From the NCBI RefSeq assembly GCF_002407245.1, contig NZ_CP010681.1:3038001-3102000 (forward strand): a DNA stretch of 64,000 nt, read 5' to 3'. The first letter of the stretch is position 1. Each line of letters begins with the position of its first letter. This DNA is from Phaeobacter piscinae. Lineage in GTDB: Bacteria; Pseudomonadota; Alphaproteobacteria; Rhodobacterales; Rhodobacteraceae. The notes under the pieces were generated by a model. The model saw nothing but the letters and a program-made list of their open reading frames with translations. It was not told where the DNA came from and did not search any database. Below, in pieces: positions 22,537 through 31,814 of the stretch. Position numbers and translations under genes: made by a program.

Positions 22537-24729
22537 ATGACCCTCGCAAAGAATGACCCACAGGCAACCGGCCTGAGCCACACCACCCCAGTAGGGGCCG
22601 CCACCCAGCGCGAAGCGCAGGCGACCCCACCGCTGACCATGCAGATTTCCGGCAAACTTTCCGGCCGCGGCACCCGACTGCCACAGCAAAAAGACATCAA
22701 GCTGGACCCAGAACTGCAGGAGCAACTGACCGCGCTGTTTCAGCACGGGCAATATCAGCAAGCTGCCACCCAATGTGCCGAGTTGCTCAACAGCCATCGC
22801 AAATCTGCATTCCTCTGGGAGCTTCTGGGGCGCTGCCACCTAGCCCAGACGGCGCTAGATGAAGCTGCGACATGTTTGAACAAGGCCTGTGAGCTGAATC
22901 CAACCTCTGCCACGACTTTCGCAGCGATGGGCGATGTCTATCGCCTACAGAATCGATCCGAAGACGCAGTCGCCCTTTATAGAAAGGCACTGGCGCTCGA
23001 TTCGACCTGTTTGCCTGCGCTTAATAATCTAGGCAACACTCTGCTGGATCAGGATCGCATCATCGAAGCAGACCAGTGCTTTGCTAATGCGATTGATCAG
23101 GCGCCAGATAATGCGCAGTTGCTCTACAACCGCGCCAATATCCAGCGTCAGCTTGGCAATCTGGGTATCGCGCGCGATCTTTATGGACAGGCTGCACGAT
23201 TTGCGCCGGGTTTCTTGGAGGCCCGCTATAATCTCGCCCAGCTTACCGGCATGGCTGGCGACCGGGTTGAGGCGATACGCAATCTGGAACAGATCCTGCT
23301 GGCCCGCCCAAACGATGATCGTGCCCGCGCCCAGAAGCTGCGCCTGATGGCAGATCTCTGTGACTGGCGCTGGCTGGATGAATATCAGGATCACCGCCGC
23401 CATCTGGGACTGCGCGGCTCCGCCTGTGCGCCGCAGGCTCAGATTGGCCTCGAGGACAATCCCGACCTCCTGCGCATCCGGATGCAGGCCCATGCCAGCG
23501 CCGGGTTGCAGGCGGACCCGGCGCCGCAACGCCCAAGGGCAGAAACCCGGCCCCAGCAGCTTCGTGTCGGCTATTTTGTCAGCTCAGCTCAGGATTTGGA
23601 CGCACTGCGCCTGCTCGACAGCCTGCTGGCCCGCCATGATCAGAGCCGATTCTCCCTATATGTCTACACCGCCAGCGCGCCACGCGCTGATCTGGTCGGC
23701 GTCCTGCACCGCGACATTCGCGGACTATCGCCCACCACGATCAAGACGCAGGCCGTGGCAGACCAGCTGGATATTGCGATTGATCTGACCAGCTACACCC
23801 ATGAGGCTGACGCGACCGTATTCTCGGCCCGGATTGCGCCGGTGCAAGTTGCCATGCCAGGCTTCCCCGGCACCATGGGCACCCCAGCCTATGATTATAT
23901 CCTCGGGGATGCGGTCACCTGCCCGCCCGGCAGTGAGCGGTATTTCGAGGAACATCTGATCCGCATGCCGCACAGCTACCTGAGTGTTTCAGGTCCGCAG
24001 GATCTGTCTGGGCATCAGTTCAGCCGTCGCGACTGCGGTCTGCCCGATGAGGCATTTGTGTTCTGTAGTTTCACCGCCAGCCACGCGGTAACCCCGCGTG
24101 AGTTCGATATCTGGATGCGCCTGCTGACCAAGATCGATGGCAGCGTGCTCTGGCTGGCGGACTACGCTGAGGAGGCACAGGCAGCGCTACGCACGGCGGC
24201 AGGCGATCGCTCCGTCGACCCGAGCCGCCTAATCTTTGCCGCCCCCTGCACCGGTGAAGAGCGGATGGCCCGCAGCATGGTTGCAGATCTCTTCCTCGAT
24301 AGCTTTACCCTTAATGCCGGCCCAGCCGCCCGCGATGCGTTGGTTGCCGGGCTGCCCGTGCTGACAATGGCTGGCCGCCAGTTCGCTGCCCGCACCACCG
24401 CCAGTCTGCTGGCTGCTGCCCATATGGAGGAGCTGGTTACAACCACCCCCCAGGCCTATGAGGCGCGGGCGCAGACGCTGGCCGGAGATCGCGACCAGCT
24501 GATGGCGCTGCGCAGCAAACTGCGTCTGATGCAATCTAAGGCCCCTCTATTCGATACGGCGCGCTATATGCAGGATCTGGAGCGCGGGTTGGACATTGTG
24601 TTTGCACGGCATTGCGACGCCCTACCGCCTCAACACGTGGCGGTCCCGGCCGAGGATCCCCTGCCCAAACCGCCCGTCGACAGATTCTCCCACGGGAAAG
24701 TGGCCGCGCCGCCCATTCACGCGGCTTGA
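22537..24729 (+). CDS. TPR protein with O-GlcNAc-transferase-like (SPINDLY/GT41) C-terminal region, catalytic residues degenerate
   Basis: The 730-residue protein has a disordered N-terminus (about 1-50) and roughly five TPR units between residues 60 and 260, for example AFAAMGDVYRLQ-type and ALNNLGNTLLDQ. A GT41-like region follows (about 340-700). VQVAMPGFPGTMGTPAYDY and DALVAGLPVLTM show the fold. Aligning by eye with human OGT, the DFxNH His (H558) is absent from GYFVSSAQDLDAL, the UDP-contact Lys (K842) is Ala517 in FTASHAVTP, H901 is Arg, and the HTT triad (H920-T922) reads GPA. Arg904 and Asp925 equivalents remain. It may be a binding scaffold or use another donor. It is transcribed opposite to the ribosomal chain. 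Confidence 0.7.
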   Translation: MTLAKNDPQATGLSHTTPVGAATQREAQATPPLTMQISGKLSGRGTRLPQQKDIKLDPELQEQLTALFQHGQYQQAATQCAELLNSHRKSAFLWELLGRCHLAQTALDEAATCLNKACELNPTSATTFAAMGDVYRLQNRSEDAVALYRKALALDSTCLPALNNLGNTLLDQDRIIEADQCFANAIDQAPDNAQLLYNRANIQRQLGNLGIARDLYGQAARFAPGFLEARYNLAQLTGMAGDRVEAIRNLEQILLARPNDDRARAQKLRLMADLCDWRWLDEYQDHRRHLGLRGSACAPQAQIGLEDNPDLLRIRMQAHASAGLQADPAPQRPRAETRPQQLRVGYFVSSAQDLDALRLLDSLLARHDQSRFSLYVYTASAPRADLVGVLHRDIRGLSPTTIKTQAVADQLDIAIDLTSYTHEADATVFSARIAPVQVAMPGFPGTMGTPAYDYILGDAVTCPPGSERYFEEHLIRMPHSYLSVSGPQDLSGHQFSRRDCGLPDEAFVFCSFTASHAVTPREFDIWMRLLTKIDGSVLWLADYAEEAQAALRTAAGDRSVDPSRLIFAAPCTGEERMARSMVADLFLDSFTLNAGPAARDALVAGLPVLTMAGRQFAARTTASLLAAAHMEELVTTTPQAYEARAQTLAGDRDQLMALRSKLRLMQSKAPLFDTARYMQDLERGLDIVFARHCDALPPQHVAVPAEDPLPKPPVDRFSHGKVAAPPIHAA

Positions 24730-24896
24730 TCACTGTATAGGCAAACCAACGCATTTGCCCTCGCTGCCCGAACAAGGCGGCGGGGGCATCCCGCGTGGAT
24801 GCAGATCACTACCGCAGCCGTCTGCCCGCGATAGCACAGACAACAACTGATTGAGATCATCACGCAGCTGCCTGCGAGGTTGGAAAGTTTGGAAAA

Positions 24897-24972
24897 TGGC
24901 AGGGGCATCAGGGTTCGAACCCGAGACCTACGGTTTTGGAGACCGTCGCTCTACCAACTGAGCTATACCCCT
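24897..24972 (-). tRNA. trnW: tRNA-Trp (anticodon CCA)
   Basis: The 76-base gene folds as a full cloverleaf: acceptor AGGGGTA / TGCCCCT, D arm with AGCTCAGTTGGTAGAGC, anticodon stem ACGGT / ACCGT around CTCCAAA, T arm with GGTTCGAACCC, discriminator G and encoded CCA (24897-24899). The anticodon is CCA, for tryptophan. It lies upstream of secE, as in other alphaproteobacteria. Confidence 0.97.
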
Positions 24973-25088
24973 ACGATGCGGCAGTTCCTAAGCCAGGGAT
25001 GCGCCGCTGGCAAGAGGGAAATCGACGAAATCCCCCTGATTTCCGCGTCTCAGCCCGGGATGGCTGGTCCCGGCTGCCAGGCTCCAGT

Positions 25089-25835
25089 ATGACAGGGCAA
25101 AGGATCCAGAAGAAAGAGCCCAGAGTGAGCCTGCGTAAGAAAATCGCCGACAGCCCGAAGGTGAATCGCGCCGTCGAGGCCCTATTGGCCGGCTATGTGC
25201 GATTCGCCTATCGAACCTCACGCTGGGAGCGTCGCGGATTTGAGGAGATGGATGCCTGCGTCGCCTCAGGGGAACCCGTGATCTTCGTGCTCTGGCACCA
25301 GCGGCTGATCATGGCCCCCTATCTGTTTGACACCTCTCTGGGCCGCATTTGTGCGCTGACCTCCGCCGCCCGTGCCGGGCGGCTGGCCGGACAGATTCTC
25401 GTCCGTCTGGGATTTGAGACCATCCCGATGTCCAGTCACAAACGCCACGTCGCCCTATCCCGCGAAGTGCTGCGCCGCACCAAAGAAGGCTGTTCCATCG
25501 GCATCGCCGCCGACGGACCGAGAGGCCCGGCCCGTATATCTTCGGGCGTGCCGATCACGTGGGCGCGGATGACCGGATGCCGTGTGTTCACCGTCGCTTT
25601 TGCAGAGCGGAAAGTGATCAAGCTGCCGACGTGGGATCAGCAAATGCTGCCCCTGCCATTTTCACATGGTGTTCTCCTCTGTCAGGAATGGACAGACGAG
25701 GTGCCGAAGAAGCCCACCGATGAGCAAGTGGAAACGTTGCGACTGAGCCTGCAGGCCTCACTGGATGCCATCACCAATGCGGCCGATACGGCGGTCGGGC
25801 GCGACGGTGAGGGGCAGAAGAACCCGGCAGGTTAG
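25089..25835 (+). CDS. DUF374 lysophospholipid-acyltransferase-like protein
   Basis: The 248-residue protein matches the DUF374 branch of the LPLAT superfamily, with the acyltransferase-like HQRL motif in FVLWHQRLIMAPYL, then SAARAGRLAGQIL and the family signature IAADGPRGPARISSG. Such proteins are thought to act in lipid or lipid A acylation at the inner membrane, but activity is unproven. The open frame runs back over the antisense tRNA-Trp, which cannot be coding. I take ATG 25089 (MTGQRIQKK); GTG 25125 (MSLRKKIADS) is an equally reasonable start by family alignment. Confidence 0.8.
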   Translation: MTGQRIQKKEPRVSLRKKIADSPKVNRAVEALLAGYVRFAYRTSRWERRGFEEMDACVASGEPVIFVLWHQRLIMAPYLFDTSLGRICALTSAARAGRLAGQILVRLGFETIPMSSHKRHVALSREVLRRTKEGCSIGIAADGPRGPARISSGVPITWARMTGCRVFTVAFAERKVIKLPTWDQQMLPLPFSHGVLLCQEWTDEVPKKPTDEQVETLRLSLQASLDAITNAADTAVGRDGEGQKNPAG

Positions 25836-26113
25836 TTAATGCGTTTTTCGCCGCAGTTTCGATTCGTGGATTGATCACCGATACGCAGAGTATTCTTTGA
25901 TCTCCGCCCACCGCCCCGAAGACCGCGCGGTTTGTGGACCTGCTTTCCTGCACTACCAGCAAGGTTCGGAAAAAGGCGTCCTCTGACGACACCAACCATG
26001 CCTTGGCAGAAATCCCCGTAACGCAGGTGTTCATGAAAGCCATAAGAGAAAACTCGACCGCTTTACCGTCTCGCTCAGGTAACTAATCGGCCTCTGCTCC
26101 GCCGACCTCAGCC
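25836..26113. other. intergenic, no gene recognised
   Basis: This convergent spacer separates the DUF374 gene from the tuf2 terminator. A 90-codon minus-strand frame crosses it but overlaps the DUF374 3' end, has no family features and no ribosome-binding site, so I do not call it. Confidence 0.5.
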
Positions 26114-26118
26114 CATAG

Positions 26119-26149
26119 AAAAAAGGCCGCCCCAGTTGGAGCGGCCTTT
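26119..26149 (-). terminator. intrinsic terminator of tuf2
   Basis: Identical in sequence to the tuf1 terminator: a 9-bp GC-rich stem followed on the minus strand by six Ts. It ends the tuf2 transcript about 90 bases after the stop. Confidence 0.9.
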
Positions 26150-26239
26150 CTATCATCTCACCGGTGCGGGCTCTCGGCAGTTTTCCCGAAGGAAAACCGC
26201 CTGCCGCCACAGGCCAGAGTTTCCGTTGGAAACTCGACC

Positions 26240-27415
26240 TTACTCAGTGATTTTCGACACAACGCCAGCGCCGACGGTGCGGCCGCCTTCGCGGATCGCG
26301 AAGCGCAGGCCCTGCTCCATCGCGATCGGTGCGATCAGCTCGACGTCGAACTTCAGGTTGTCGCCCGGCATAACCATCTCGGTGCCCTCAGGCAGGGTCA
26401 CGGTGCCGGTCACGTCGGTGGTGCGGAAGTAGAACTGCGGACGGTAGTTCGCGAAGAACGGGGTGTGACGACCACCTTCTTCTTTGGTGAGGATATAGGC
26501 CTCAGCTTCGAACTTGGTGTGCGGCTTCACGGAACCCGGCTTACACAGAACCTGACCACGCTCAACGCCGTCACGGTCGACACCGCGCAGCAGCGCGCCG
26601 ATGTTGTCGCCTGCTTCACCACGATCCAGCAGCTTGCGGAACATTTCCACACCGGTACAGGTGGTGGTGGAGGTGTCACGGATACCAACGATTTCGATCG
26701 AGTCGCCAACGTTGATCACGCCGCGCTCAACACGACCGGTCACAACGGTACCACGACCGGAGATCGAGAACACGTCTTCGATCGGCATCAGGAACGGCTG
26801 GTCAACAGCACGCTCAGGGGTGTCGATGTAATCGTCAACAGCCGCCATCAGCTCCTTGATTTTCTCTTCGCCGATTTCAGGCTTGTTGCCTTCCATCGCC
26901 GCCAGAGCGGACCCTGCGATGATCGGGATATCGTCGCCGGGGTAGTCGTAGGACGACAGCAGCTCGCGGATTTCCATTTCGACCAGCTCCAGGAGCTCTT
27001 CGTCGTCAACCTGGTCCACTTTGTTCATGAACACGACCATCTTCGGGATGCCAACCTGGCGGCCCAGCAGGATGTGCTCGCGGGTCTGCGGCATCGGGCC
27101 GTCAGCAGCGTTCACAACCAGGATCGCGCCGTCCATCTGCGCCGCACCGGTGATCATGTTCTTCACATAGTCAGCGTGGCCGGGGCAGTCGACGTGGGCG
27201 TAGTGACGGCCTTCGGTCTCATATTCCACGTGCGCGGTGGAGATGGTGATCCCGCGCGCTTTCTCTTCAGGTGCGCCGTCGATCTGGTCGTAGGCTTTGA
27301 AGTCACCAAAATACTTGGTGATCGCTGCGGTCAGCGTGGTCTTGCCGTGGTCAACGTGGCCGATGGTGCCGATGTTGACGTGCGGTTTTGTACGTTCAAA
27401 CTTTTCCTTAGCCAT
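26240..27415 (-). CDS. tuf: elongation factor Tu (copy 2)
   Basis: Same 391-residue protein as tuf1, with only synonymous differences that I can see (near 26268, 26340, 26343, 26585 and 26611). It carries the full set of GTPase motifs. Unlike tuf1 it is not behind fusA; it heads the chain upstream of tRNA-Trp and secE and has its own leader of more than 200 bases, so it is probably regulated separately. The dose of EF-Tu is high in fast-growing cells, which commonly explains two copies. Confidence 0.98.
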   Translation of the reverse strand: MAKEKFERTKPHVNIGTIGHVDHGKTTLTAAITKYFGDFKAYDQIDGAPEEKARGITISTAHVEYETEGRHYAHVDCPGHADYVKNMITGAAQMDGAILVVNAADGPMPQTREHILLGRQVGIPKMVVFMNKVDQVDDEELLELVEMEIRELLSSYDYPGDDIPIIAGSALAAMEGNKPEIGEEKIKELMAAVDDYIDTPERAVDQPFLMPIEDVFSISGRGTVVTGRVERGVINVGDSIEIVGIRDTSTTTCTGVEMFRKLLDRGEAGDNIGALLRGVDRDGVERGQVLCKPGSVKPHTKFEAEAYILTKEEGGRHTPFFANYRPQFYFRTTDVTGTVTLPEGTEMVMPGDNLKFDVELIAPIAMEQGLRFAIREGGRTVGAGVVSKITE

Positions 27416-27586
27416 TCTGTAGGCGCCCTTTTGAATTGGGGGTCGGAACCCGACCCGAATTTCCTCTGCGCGCGCGGCTTATTTGGTTTGCGGGTGAAAA
27501 TCAACCCGTTCCGGCACGTCGGCGCGCAAATCCCCACAAGATCGTAGAGAAGACCCCACAGCCCGCGTGCCCGGCTCATCGCAGTT

Positions 27587-27633
27587 GGCCTGATGTCAGG
27601 CCGAAGTCTCCAACTCGCGCGCTATGCGCGCGA
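27587..27633. promoter_or_regulatory. two perfect dyads upstream of tuf2
   Basis: GGCCTGA-TG-TCAGGCC (27587-27602) and TCGCGCGC-TAT-GCGCGCGA (27615-27633) lie in the 262-base gap between tuf2 and the lipoprotein gene. They could be the lipoprotein's 3' structure or operator sites for tuf2. Neither is followed by a T run. The rest of the gap shows no gene. Confidence 0.3.
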
Positions 27634-27677
27634 ATTTATGCCGCCTAGAACGCGATAAAAACTGCGATCTTGGACCG

Positions 27678-28289
27678 TTAGCCACCCACCGCTGCGGGCC
27701 CGGCGCTTGCGGCGCTGGCATCTTCGCTGAGGTCTGCAGCATCACTCTGCTCCGGCTCAAACCAGCCGTTGTCCTTGCGCTGCTCAACAAGCCAGTCTTC
27801 GATCTGGCCAACAGCATTGCGCGCAAGCCCCCGCATCTGCTCTTCCCGGGTGCGGGCGTGGCCCGATCCAACCAAGAAGCTGTCTGCGGTTGTCGTCTCG
27901 AAGACGGTGAATTTCTTCACGACCTTGTTCAGTTTGGTGCCTGCGGCGTCATCCCAGACAGTCACATTGATCGCCAGAACAGATTTCGGGCTAAGCACAA
28001 GCGGCACACCGCCGGGAGCAACAAAATAGCCCTCAACACTGATGCCGAAGTGATAGATCTTGTCGCCGTCATACTGGTTGAACCGGGCATCGACCTCATT
28101 GGTGAGAATATCGACCCACTCTTGCTTGGACACCTCGCGCGATCCCGGCACCATCTGCACCTTGGAGGCGATGACGATATTATGGCCCAGCTTGAAGGTT
28201 CCGAGATCCTCCAGCGGTTCGTCAGGCGCGGCTGCGGTACAGGCGGCAACGGCGACCATGGCGGCCAGGAGAGCGAAGATCCGGATCAT
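27678..28289 (-). CDS. predicted lipoprotein of unknown function
   Basis: The 203-residue protein has a signal peptide ending in a lipobox (VAAC, Cys17), so it should be lipidated and anchored in the periplasm. After it come a mixed alpha/beta region with FKLGHNIVIASKVQMVPGSR and VPLVLSPKSVLAINVTVWDD and an acidic, Ala-rich tail. It resembles a roseobacter-specific family of small envelope lipoproteins; I do not recognise a function. It is 127 bases downstream of parC on the same strand. Confidence 0.75.
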   Translation of the reverse strand: MIRIFALLAAMVAVAACTAAAPDEPLEDLGTFKLGHNIVIASKVQMVPGSREVSKQEWVDILTNEVDARFNQYDGDKIYHFGISVEGYFVAPGGVPLVLSPKSVLAINVTVWDDAAGTKLNKVVKKFTVFETTTADSFLVGSGHARTREEQMRGLARNAVGQIEDWLVEQRKDNGWFEPEQSDAADLSEDASAASAGPAAVGG

Positions 28290-28336
28290 AGCAGTCTCAT
28301 TTCAATTAACGTGCGCCTTCAGATAGCCGCCCCGTG

Positions 28337-28372
28337 CGGAACCGGTAAAGCCATGATGGCACCGTGGTTCCG
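28337..28372. promoter_or_regulatory. large imperfect hairpin between parC and the lipoprotein gene
   Basis: CGGAACC (28337-28343) pairs with GGTTCCG (28366-28372). Inside are a GGT/ACC pair with a bulge and the perfect palindrome GCCATGATGGC (28350-28360). There is no T run, so a processing or stabilising element is more likely than a terminator. Confidence 0.35.
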
Positions 28373-28416
28373 ACGGGTGGCGCTGAGGCCACAGGTGCGT
28401 GGCCGCAAGAGGTGCC

Positions 28417-30765
28417 TTATTTGAATTTGTAATTGCGCGGGAAACCATAGGGCGGCCGCTTGCCGATACCGGCGCGTTTGCCCAGCCATTGCCCCAAGTC
28501 AGTTTCGTGCCGTGTCTTGCCGCCACCCATTTCCCAACTGAGGCCATCATCCCAGTTGAAGGTGGTGACATCGCTCAGCCCGCCATCCAGTTCCAACGAG
28601 CCCTGCTTGCCACGCGCCATGTTGTATTTCTGCAGACGCACGCCTTTGCCACGGGTCAGTTCCGGCATTTCCTCAACCGCGAAGACAAGGAATTTGCCGT
28701 TCTCGGACACCACCGCAACATGGTCGCCCGTCACCGGGATACAGATCTTGGCGCGGTCGTCGTCTTTGACGTTCAGCACCTGTTTGCCGCTGCGGGTCTG
28801 GGCCACGATATCTTTCTCGGCGCAGATGAAACCATTGCCCGCATCCGAAGCGACCAGCAGGCGGCCTTCCGGATTGTGGATCAGGATATCGACGATTTCG
28901 ACCTCGTTCGGCAGGTCAACCATCAGCCGCAATGGCTCTCCCATGCCACGCCCGCCGGGCAGATTGGATGCGGAAATCGTATAAAACCGCCCGTTGGAGG
29001 CGAAGACCAGCAACCGGTCTGTGGTTTCGGCGTGGAAGATGAAGCGCGGGCCGTCGCCGTCCTTGAACTTCAATTCGCGCCCCAGATCGATATGGCCGGT
29101 CATTGCCCGGATCCAGCCCATTTGCGAGCAAACCACAGTGATCGGCTCGCGGTCGATCATGGCTTCCAGCGGCACCTCTTCGACCTCTCCCGCCTCAGCA
29201 AAGCGGGTGCGGCGCGGGCCGCCCTCATAGGTTTTGCCGAACTGCTTTTTGGTGTCCTTCAGCTGTTCCGCGATGCGGGACCATTGCAGGTCTTCCGACG
29301 CCAACAATTCAACCAGCCCGGCGCGTTCTTCGCGCAGGGCGTCACGTTCGCGCACCAGTTCGATCTCTTCCAAGCGGCGCAAGCTGCGCAGGCGCATGTT
29401 GAGGATCGCCTCGGCCTGCACCTCGCTCAACTCCCCGGCACCGGTAGCAGGCGAAACATAGTCTGCTTCGGTATAGGCGCGCGGGTGATCCTGCGACCAG
29501 TTTTCCCGCATCAACGCCGCTTTGGGATCATCGTCATAGCGGATGATATCAATCACGCGGTCCAGATTGAGGAAGGCGATGATGAAGCCTTCGAGCACCT
29601 CAAGACGATGATCGATCTTATCCATCCGGTGCTGCGAGCGGCGCTGCAAGACATCGCGACGGTGATCAAGGAAGGCGCGCAGCACCTCCTTCATCGAACA
29701 GACCTTGGGCGTGACCCCGTCGATCAGGACGTTCATGTTGAGGCTGAAGCGAATTTCCAGATCCGAGTTGCGGAACATCATGTTCATCAGCACTTCGGGG
29801 TCCACATTCTTGGACTTCGGCTCAAGAATGATGCGGATATCCTCCGCCGACTCGTCGCGCACATCACCCAGAATGGGGATCTTCTTGGTCTGGATCAGTT
29901 CCGCGATCTTTTCGATCAGCTTCGATTTCTGCACCTGATAGGGGATTTCGGTGATCACGATCTGCCATTGGCCGCGGCCCAGATCCTCGACCTCATGGGT
30001 GCAGCGCAGACGGAAAGACCCGCGCCCCGTGGTATACGCCTTGGCGATGTTCTCCTTGGGCTCAACAATAATGCCGCCCGTGGGGAAGTCCGGCCCGGGC
30101 ACATAATTTAGCAGAGTGTCATCGCGCGCGTCAGGGGTCTTGATCAGATGCAGGCAGGCATCGATCAGCTCACTAATGTTGTGCGGCGGGATATTGGTTG
30201 CCATGCCCACGGCGATACCGGCCGCCCCATTGGCAAGGATATTCGGGAATGTCGCAGGCAGCACCGCCGGTTCGGTCAGACGTCCGTCGTAGTTATCACG
30301 GAAATCAACGGCGTTTTCACTCAGACCCTCCAGCATCGCCTCGGCAACGAAGGTCATCCGCGCCTCGGTGTAACGCGAGGCCGCGGGGTTATCGCCGTCG
30401 ATATTGCCAAAGTTGCCCTGACCGTCGACCAGCGGGTAGCGGACGTTGAAGTCCTGCGCCAGACGCGCCATAGCATCATAAATCGCGGCATCGCCGTGAG
30501 GGTGGAAATCCCCCATGGTGTCACCGGAAATCTTCGCCGATTTCAGAAAGCCGCCAGTGGAGGTGAGCCGCAGACGGCTCATGGCGTAGAGAATACGGCG
30601 ATGCACCGGTTTCAGACCATCACGCGCATCGGGCAAGGCCCTGTGCATGATGGTGCTGAGAGCATAGGTCAGGTAACGCTCGCCAATCGCGCGGCGCAAC
30701 GGTTCCAATACTTCTCCGGATGCGGGGGAATCGGGGGTGTCTTGATCATCTACCAGGTCGGTCAT
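28417..30765 (-). CDS. parC: DNA topoisomerase IV subunit A
   Basis: ParC is the DNA-breaking subunit of topoisomerase IV, which decatenates daughter chromosomes with ParE. The 782-residue protein, taken from ATG 30765 (MTDLVDDQDTPDS), shows the quinolone-region sequence HPHGDAAIYDAMARLAQ, the catalytic Tyr in ASRYTEARM and the central GyrA-like domain. C-terminal beta-propeller-type repeats follow, shorter than in GyrA and without a GyrA box I can recognise. The open frame extends 31 codons upstream without family resemblance; GGAGGGGG lies 16 bases before the chosen ATG, rather far. Confidence 0.93.
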   Translation of the reverse strand: MTDLVDDQDTPDSPASGEVLEPLRRAIGERYLTYALSTIMHRALPDARDGLKPVHRRILYAMSRLRLTSTGGFLKSAKISGDTMGDFHPHGDAAIYDAMARLAQDFNVRYPLVDGQGNFGNIDGDNPAASRYTEARMTFVAEAMLEGLSENAVDFRDNYDGRLTEPAVLPATFPNILANGAAGIAVGMATNIPPHNISELIDACLHLIKTPDARDDTLLNYVPGPDFPTGGIIVEPKENIAKAYTTGRGSFRLRCTHEVEDLGRGQWQIVITEIPYQVQKSKLIEKIAELIQTKKIPILGDVRDESAEDIRIILEPKSKNVDPEVLMNMMFRNSDLEIRFSLNMNVLIDGVTPKVCSMKEVLRAFLDHRRDVLQRRSQHRMDKIDHRLEVLEGFIIAFLNLDRVIDIIRYDDDPKAALMRENWSQDHPRAYTEADYVSPATGAGELSEVQAEAILNMRLRSLRRLEEIELVRERDALREERAGLVELLASEDLQWSRIAEQLKDTKKQFGKTYEGGPRRTRFAEAGEVEEVPLEAMIDREPITVVCSQMGWIRAMTGHIDLGRELKFKDGDGPRFIFHAETTDRLLVFASNGRFYTISASNLPGGRGMGEPLRLMVDLPNEVEIVDILIHNPEGRLLVASDAGNGFICAEKDIVAQTRSGKQVLNVKDDDRAKICIPVTGDHVAVVSENGKFLVFAVEEMPELTRGKGVRLQKYNMARGKQGSLELDGGLSDVTTFNWDDGLSWEMGGGKTRHETDLGQWLGKRAGIGKRPPYGFPRNYKFK

Positions 30766-31079
30766 GTATTGGTGATACTGCCCCCTCCAGTCTTGGTAAA
30801 GCGGGGCCGTGAGAAAATGCGGAGTTACCCCCATATATCGGCCCGACCACAACCACATGAGAGGGGGGGGCCGAACGCCGACATCTCTTCGTGTGCACCG
30901 TCGCTCACTCGGGGGAGAAAGCGGCCACCTCTCCCCTATTGCGACTCGCGAAACTGCTGTAGGATTGAAAGACGCCGGAACAAACTGTGCTGCAGCTGCG
31001 TATTATCTGCATGCGGGCGGACGCTCGCCACTCGTGAATTTGCACAGATTTTCAGGCTAATCCTGGGGGGGATTTGTAT
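30766..31079. other. divergent intergenic region, parC / SH3 gene
   Basis: This 314-base region should hold the promoters of both neighbours. On the plus strand TTGCGA and TAGGAT (near 30939-30965) look promoter-like but are only 15 bases apart. No gene or RNA recognised. Confidence 0.35.
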
Positions 31080-31781
31080 ATGTCACGCTTTGTTATTGCA
31101 TCGTTTCTATTCTTGGGCTGGGGCTTCTACGAGGCCAGTGGCGGCGCCGATTTTGAACCGCCGCAGGGTCCGTCGGCAGCAATTGATATCGCCAAAGCAG
31201 CCTTTGGCAGCGACAGCAGCCCATCGACTACATCCGTGCGCAGCACTCAGGTGACCGCTGAGTCGCTGGTCAGCAAGGTGGCCCTGCGCGTCCCGCAAAA
31301 TGACACAACACAAGCGGCAAACACGAAACCGGCCCGACCAGCCGCCGACCCCGCGCTGCGTTCTCGGGTCGCGATGGAGCAGATCGCCGCTGTCGGCGCA
31401 GGCCTTAGCAACAGTGATACCGCATTTTCGGCCACCTCGGCGTCTCAGGCGAGCTTCCAAACGTCCCCTGCAACATCTGGAGCGGTGCAGCTGGCCTCGC
31501 TCACAGACGGGCTATCGGCACAACCACTGGTCCAAGCCGCTCTTGAGACCGACCCGCAGGACATCGTGGAGCCGAAGGCTGACATTCGCTCCATCACGGC
31601 GACGCGCGTCAATATGCGCTCCGGTCCGGGCACGGTCTATCCAATCGTTGACCGGCTGAGCAACGGTGAAGAAGTTGCGGTATTTGAAGATATCGGCACC
31701 GGCTGGTTGCACCTGCGCACCGTAAAAGACGGCAAAGTTGGCTGGATTGCCGCTTCCCTGGTGAGCCAGAAACGCCCATAA
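31080..31781 (+). CDS. secreted or membrane-anchored bacterial SH3-domain protein
   Basis: The 233-residue protein starts with a hydrophobic segment (FVIASFLFLGWGFYEASG) that should be a signal or anchor, followed by a long low-complexity Ser/Thr/Ala linker (about residues 25-160). A C-terminal SH3_3 domain follows: VNMRSGPGTVYPIVDRL, VAVFEDIGTGWLHLRT and GWIAASLVS. Such domains bind peptidoglycan peptides. I use ATG 31080 with a G-rich site upstream; TTG 31074 is possible. An SDR gene follows. Confidence 0.8.
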   Translation: MSRFVIASFLFLGWGFYEASGGADFEPPQGPSAAIDIAKAAFGSDSSPSTTSVRSTQVTAESLVSKVALRVPQNDTTQAANTKPARPAADPALRSRVAMEQIAAVGAGLSNSDTAFSATSASQASFQTSPATSGAVQLASLTDGLSAQPLVQAALETDPQDIVEPKADIRSITATRVNMRSGPGTVYPIVDRLSNGEEVAVFEDIGTGWLHLRTVKDGKVGWIAASLVSQKRP

Positions 31782-31814
31782 AGCGTCGGTACAGGTGACC
31801 GCGCGAGGGGCTTT

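Larger units (their letters stand above)
26114..27415. repeat. tuf repeat, copy 2 (gene plus 3' UTR and terminator)
   Basis: This is the partner of 378-1678. It includes the same two 3'-UTR hairpins and terminator. A 15-base stretch (26163-26177) differs from the 14 bases at 427-440. Similarity ends immediately 5' of the start codon, so the two promoters and leaders are unrelated. Confidence 0.95.

Noticed and set aside
24936..25088. Upstream extension of the DUF374 frame
   Set aside because: It is antisense to tRNA-Trp and lacks similarity to the family; the real start is at 25089 or 25125.
25771..26043. 90-codon minus-strand frame between DUF374 and tuf2
   Set aside because: It overlaps the DUF374 3' end, has no ribosome-binding site and no recognisable features.
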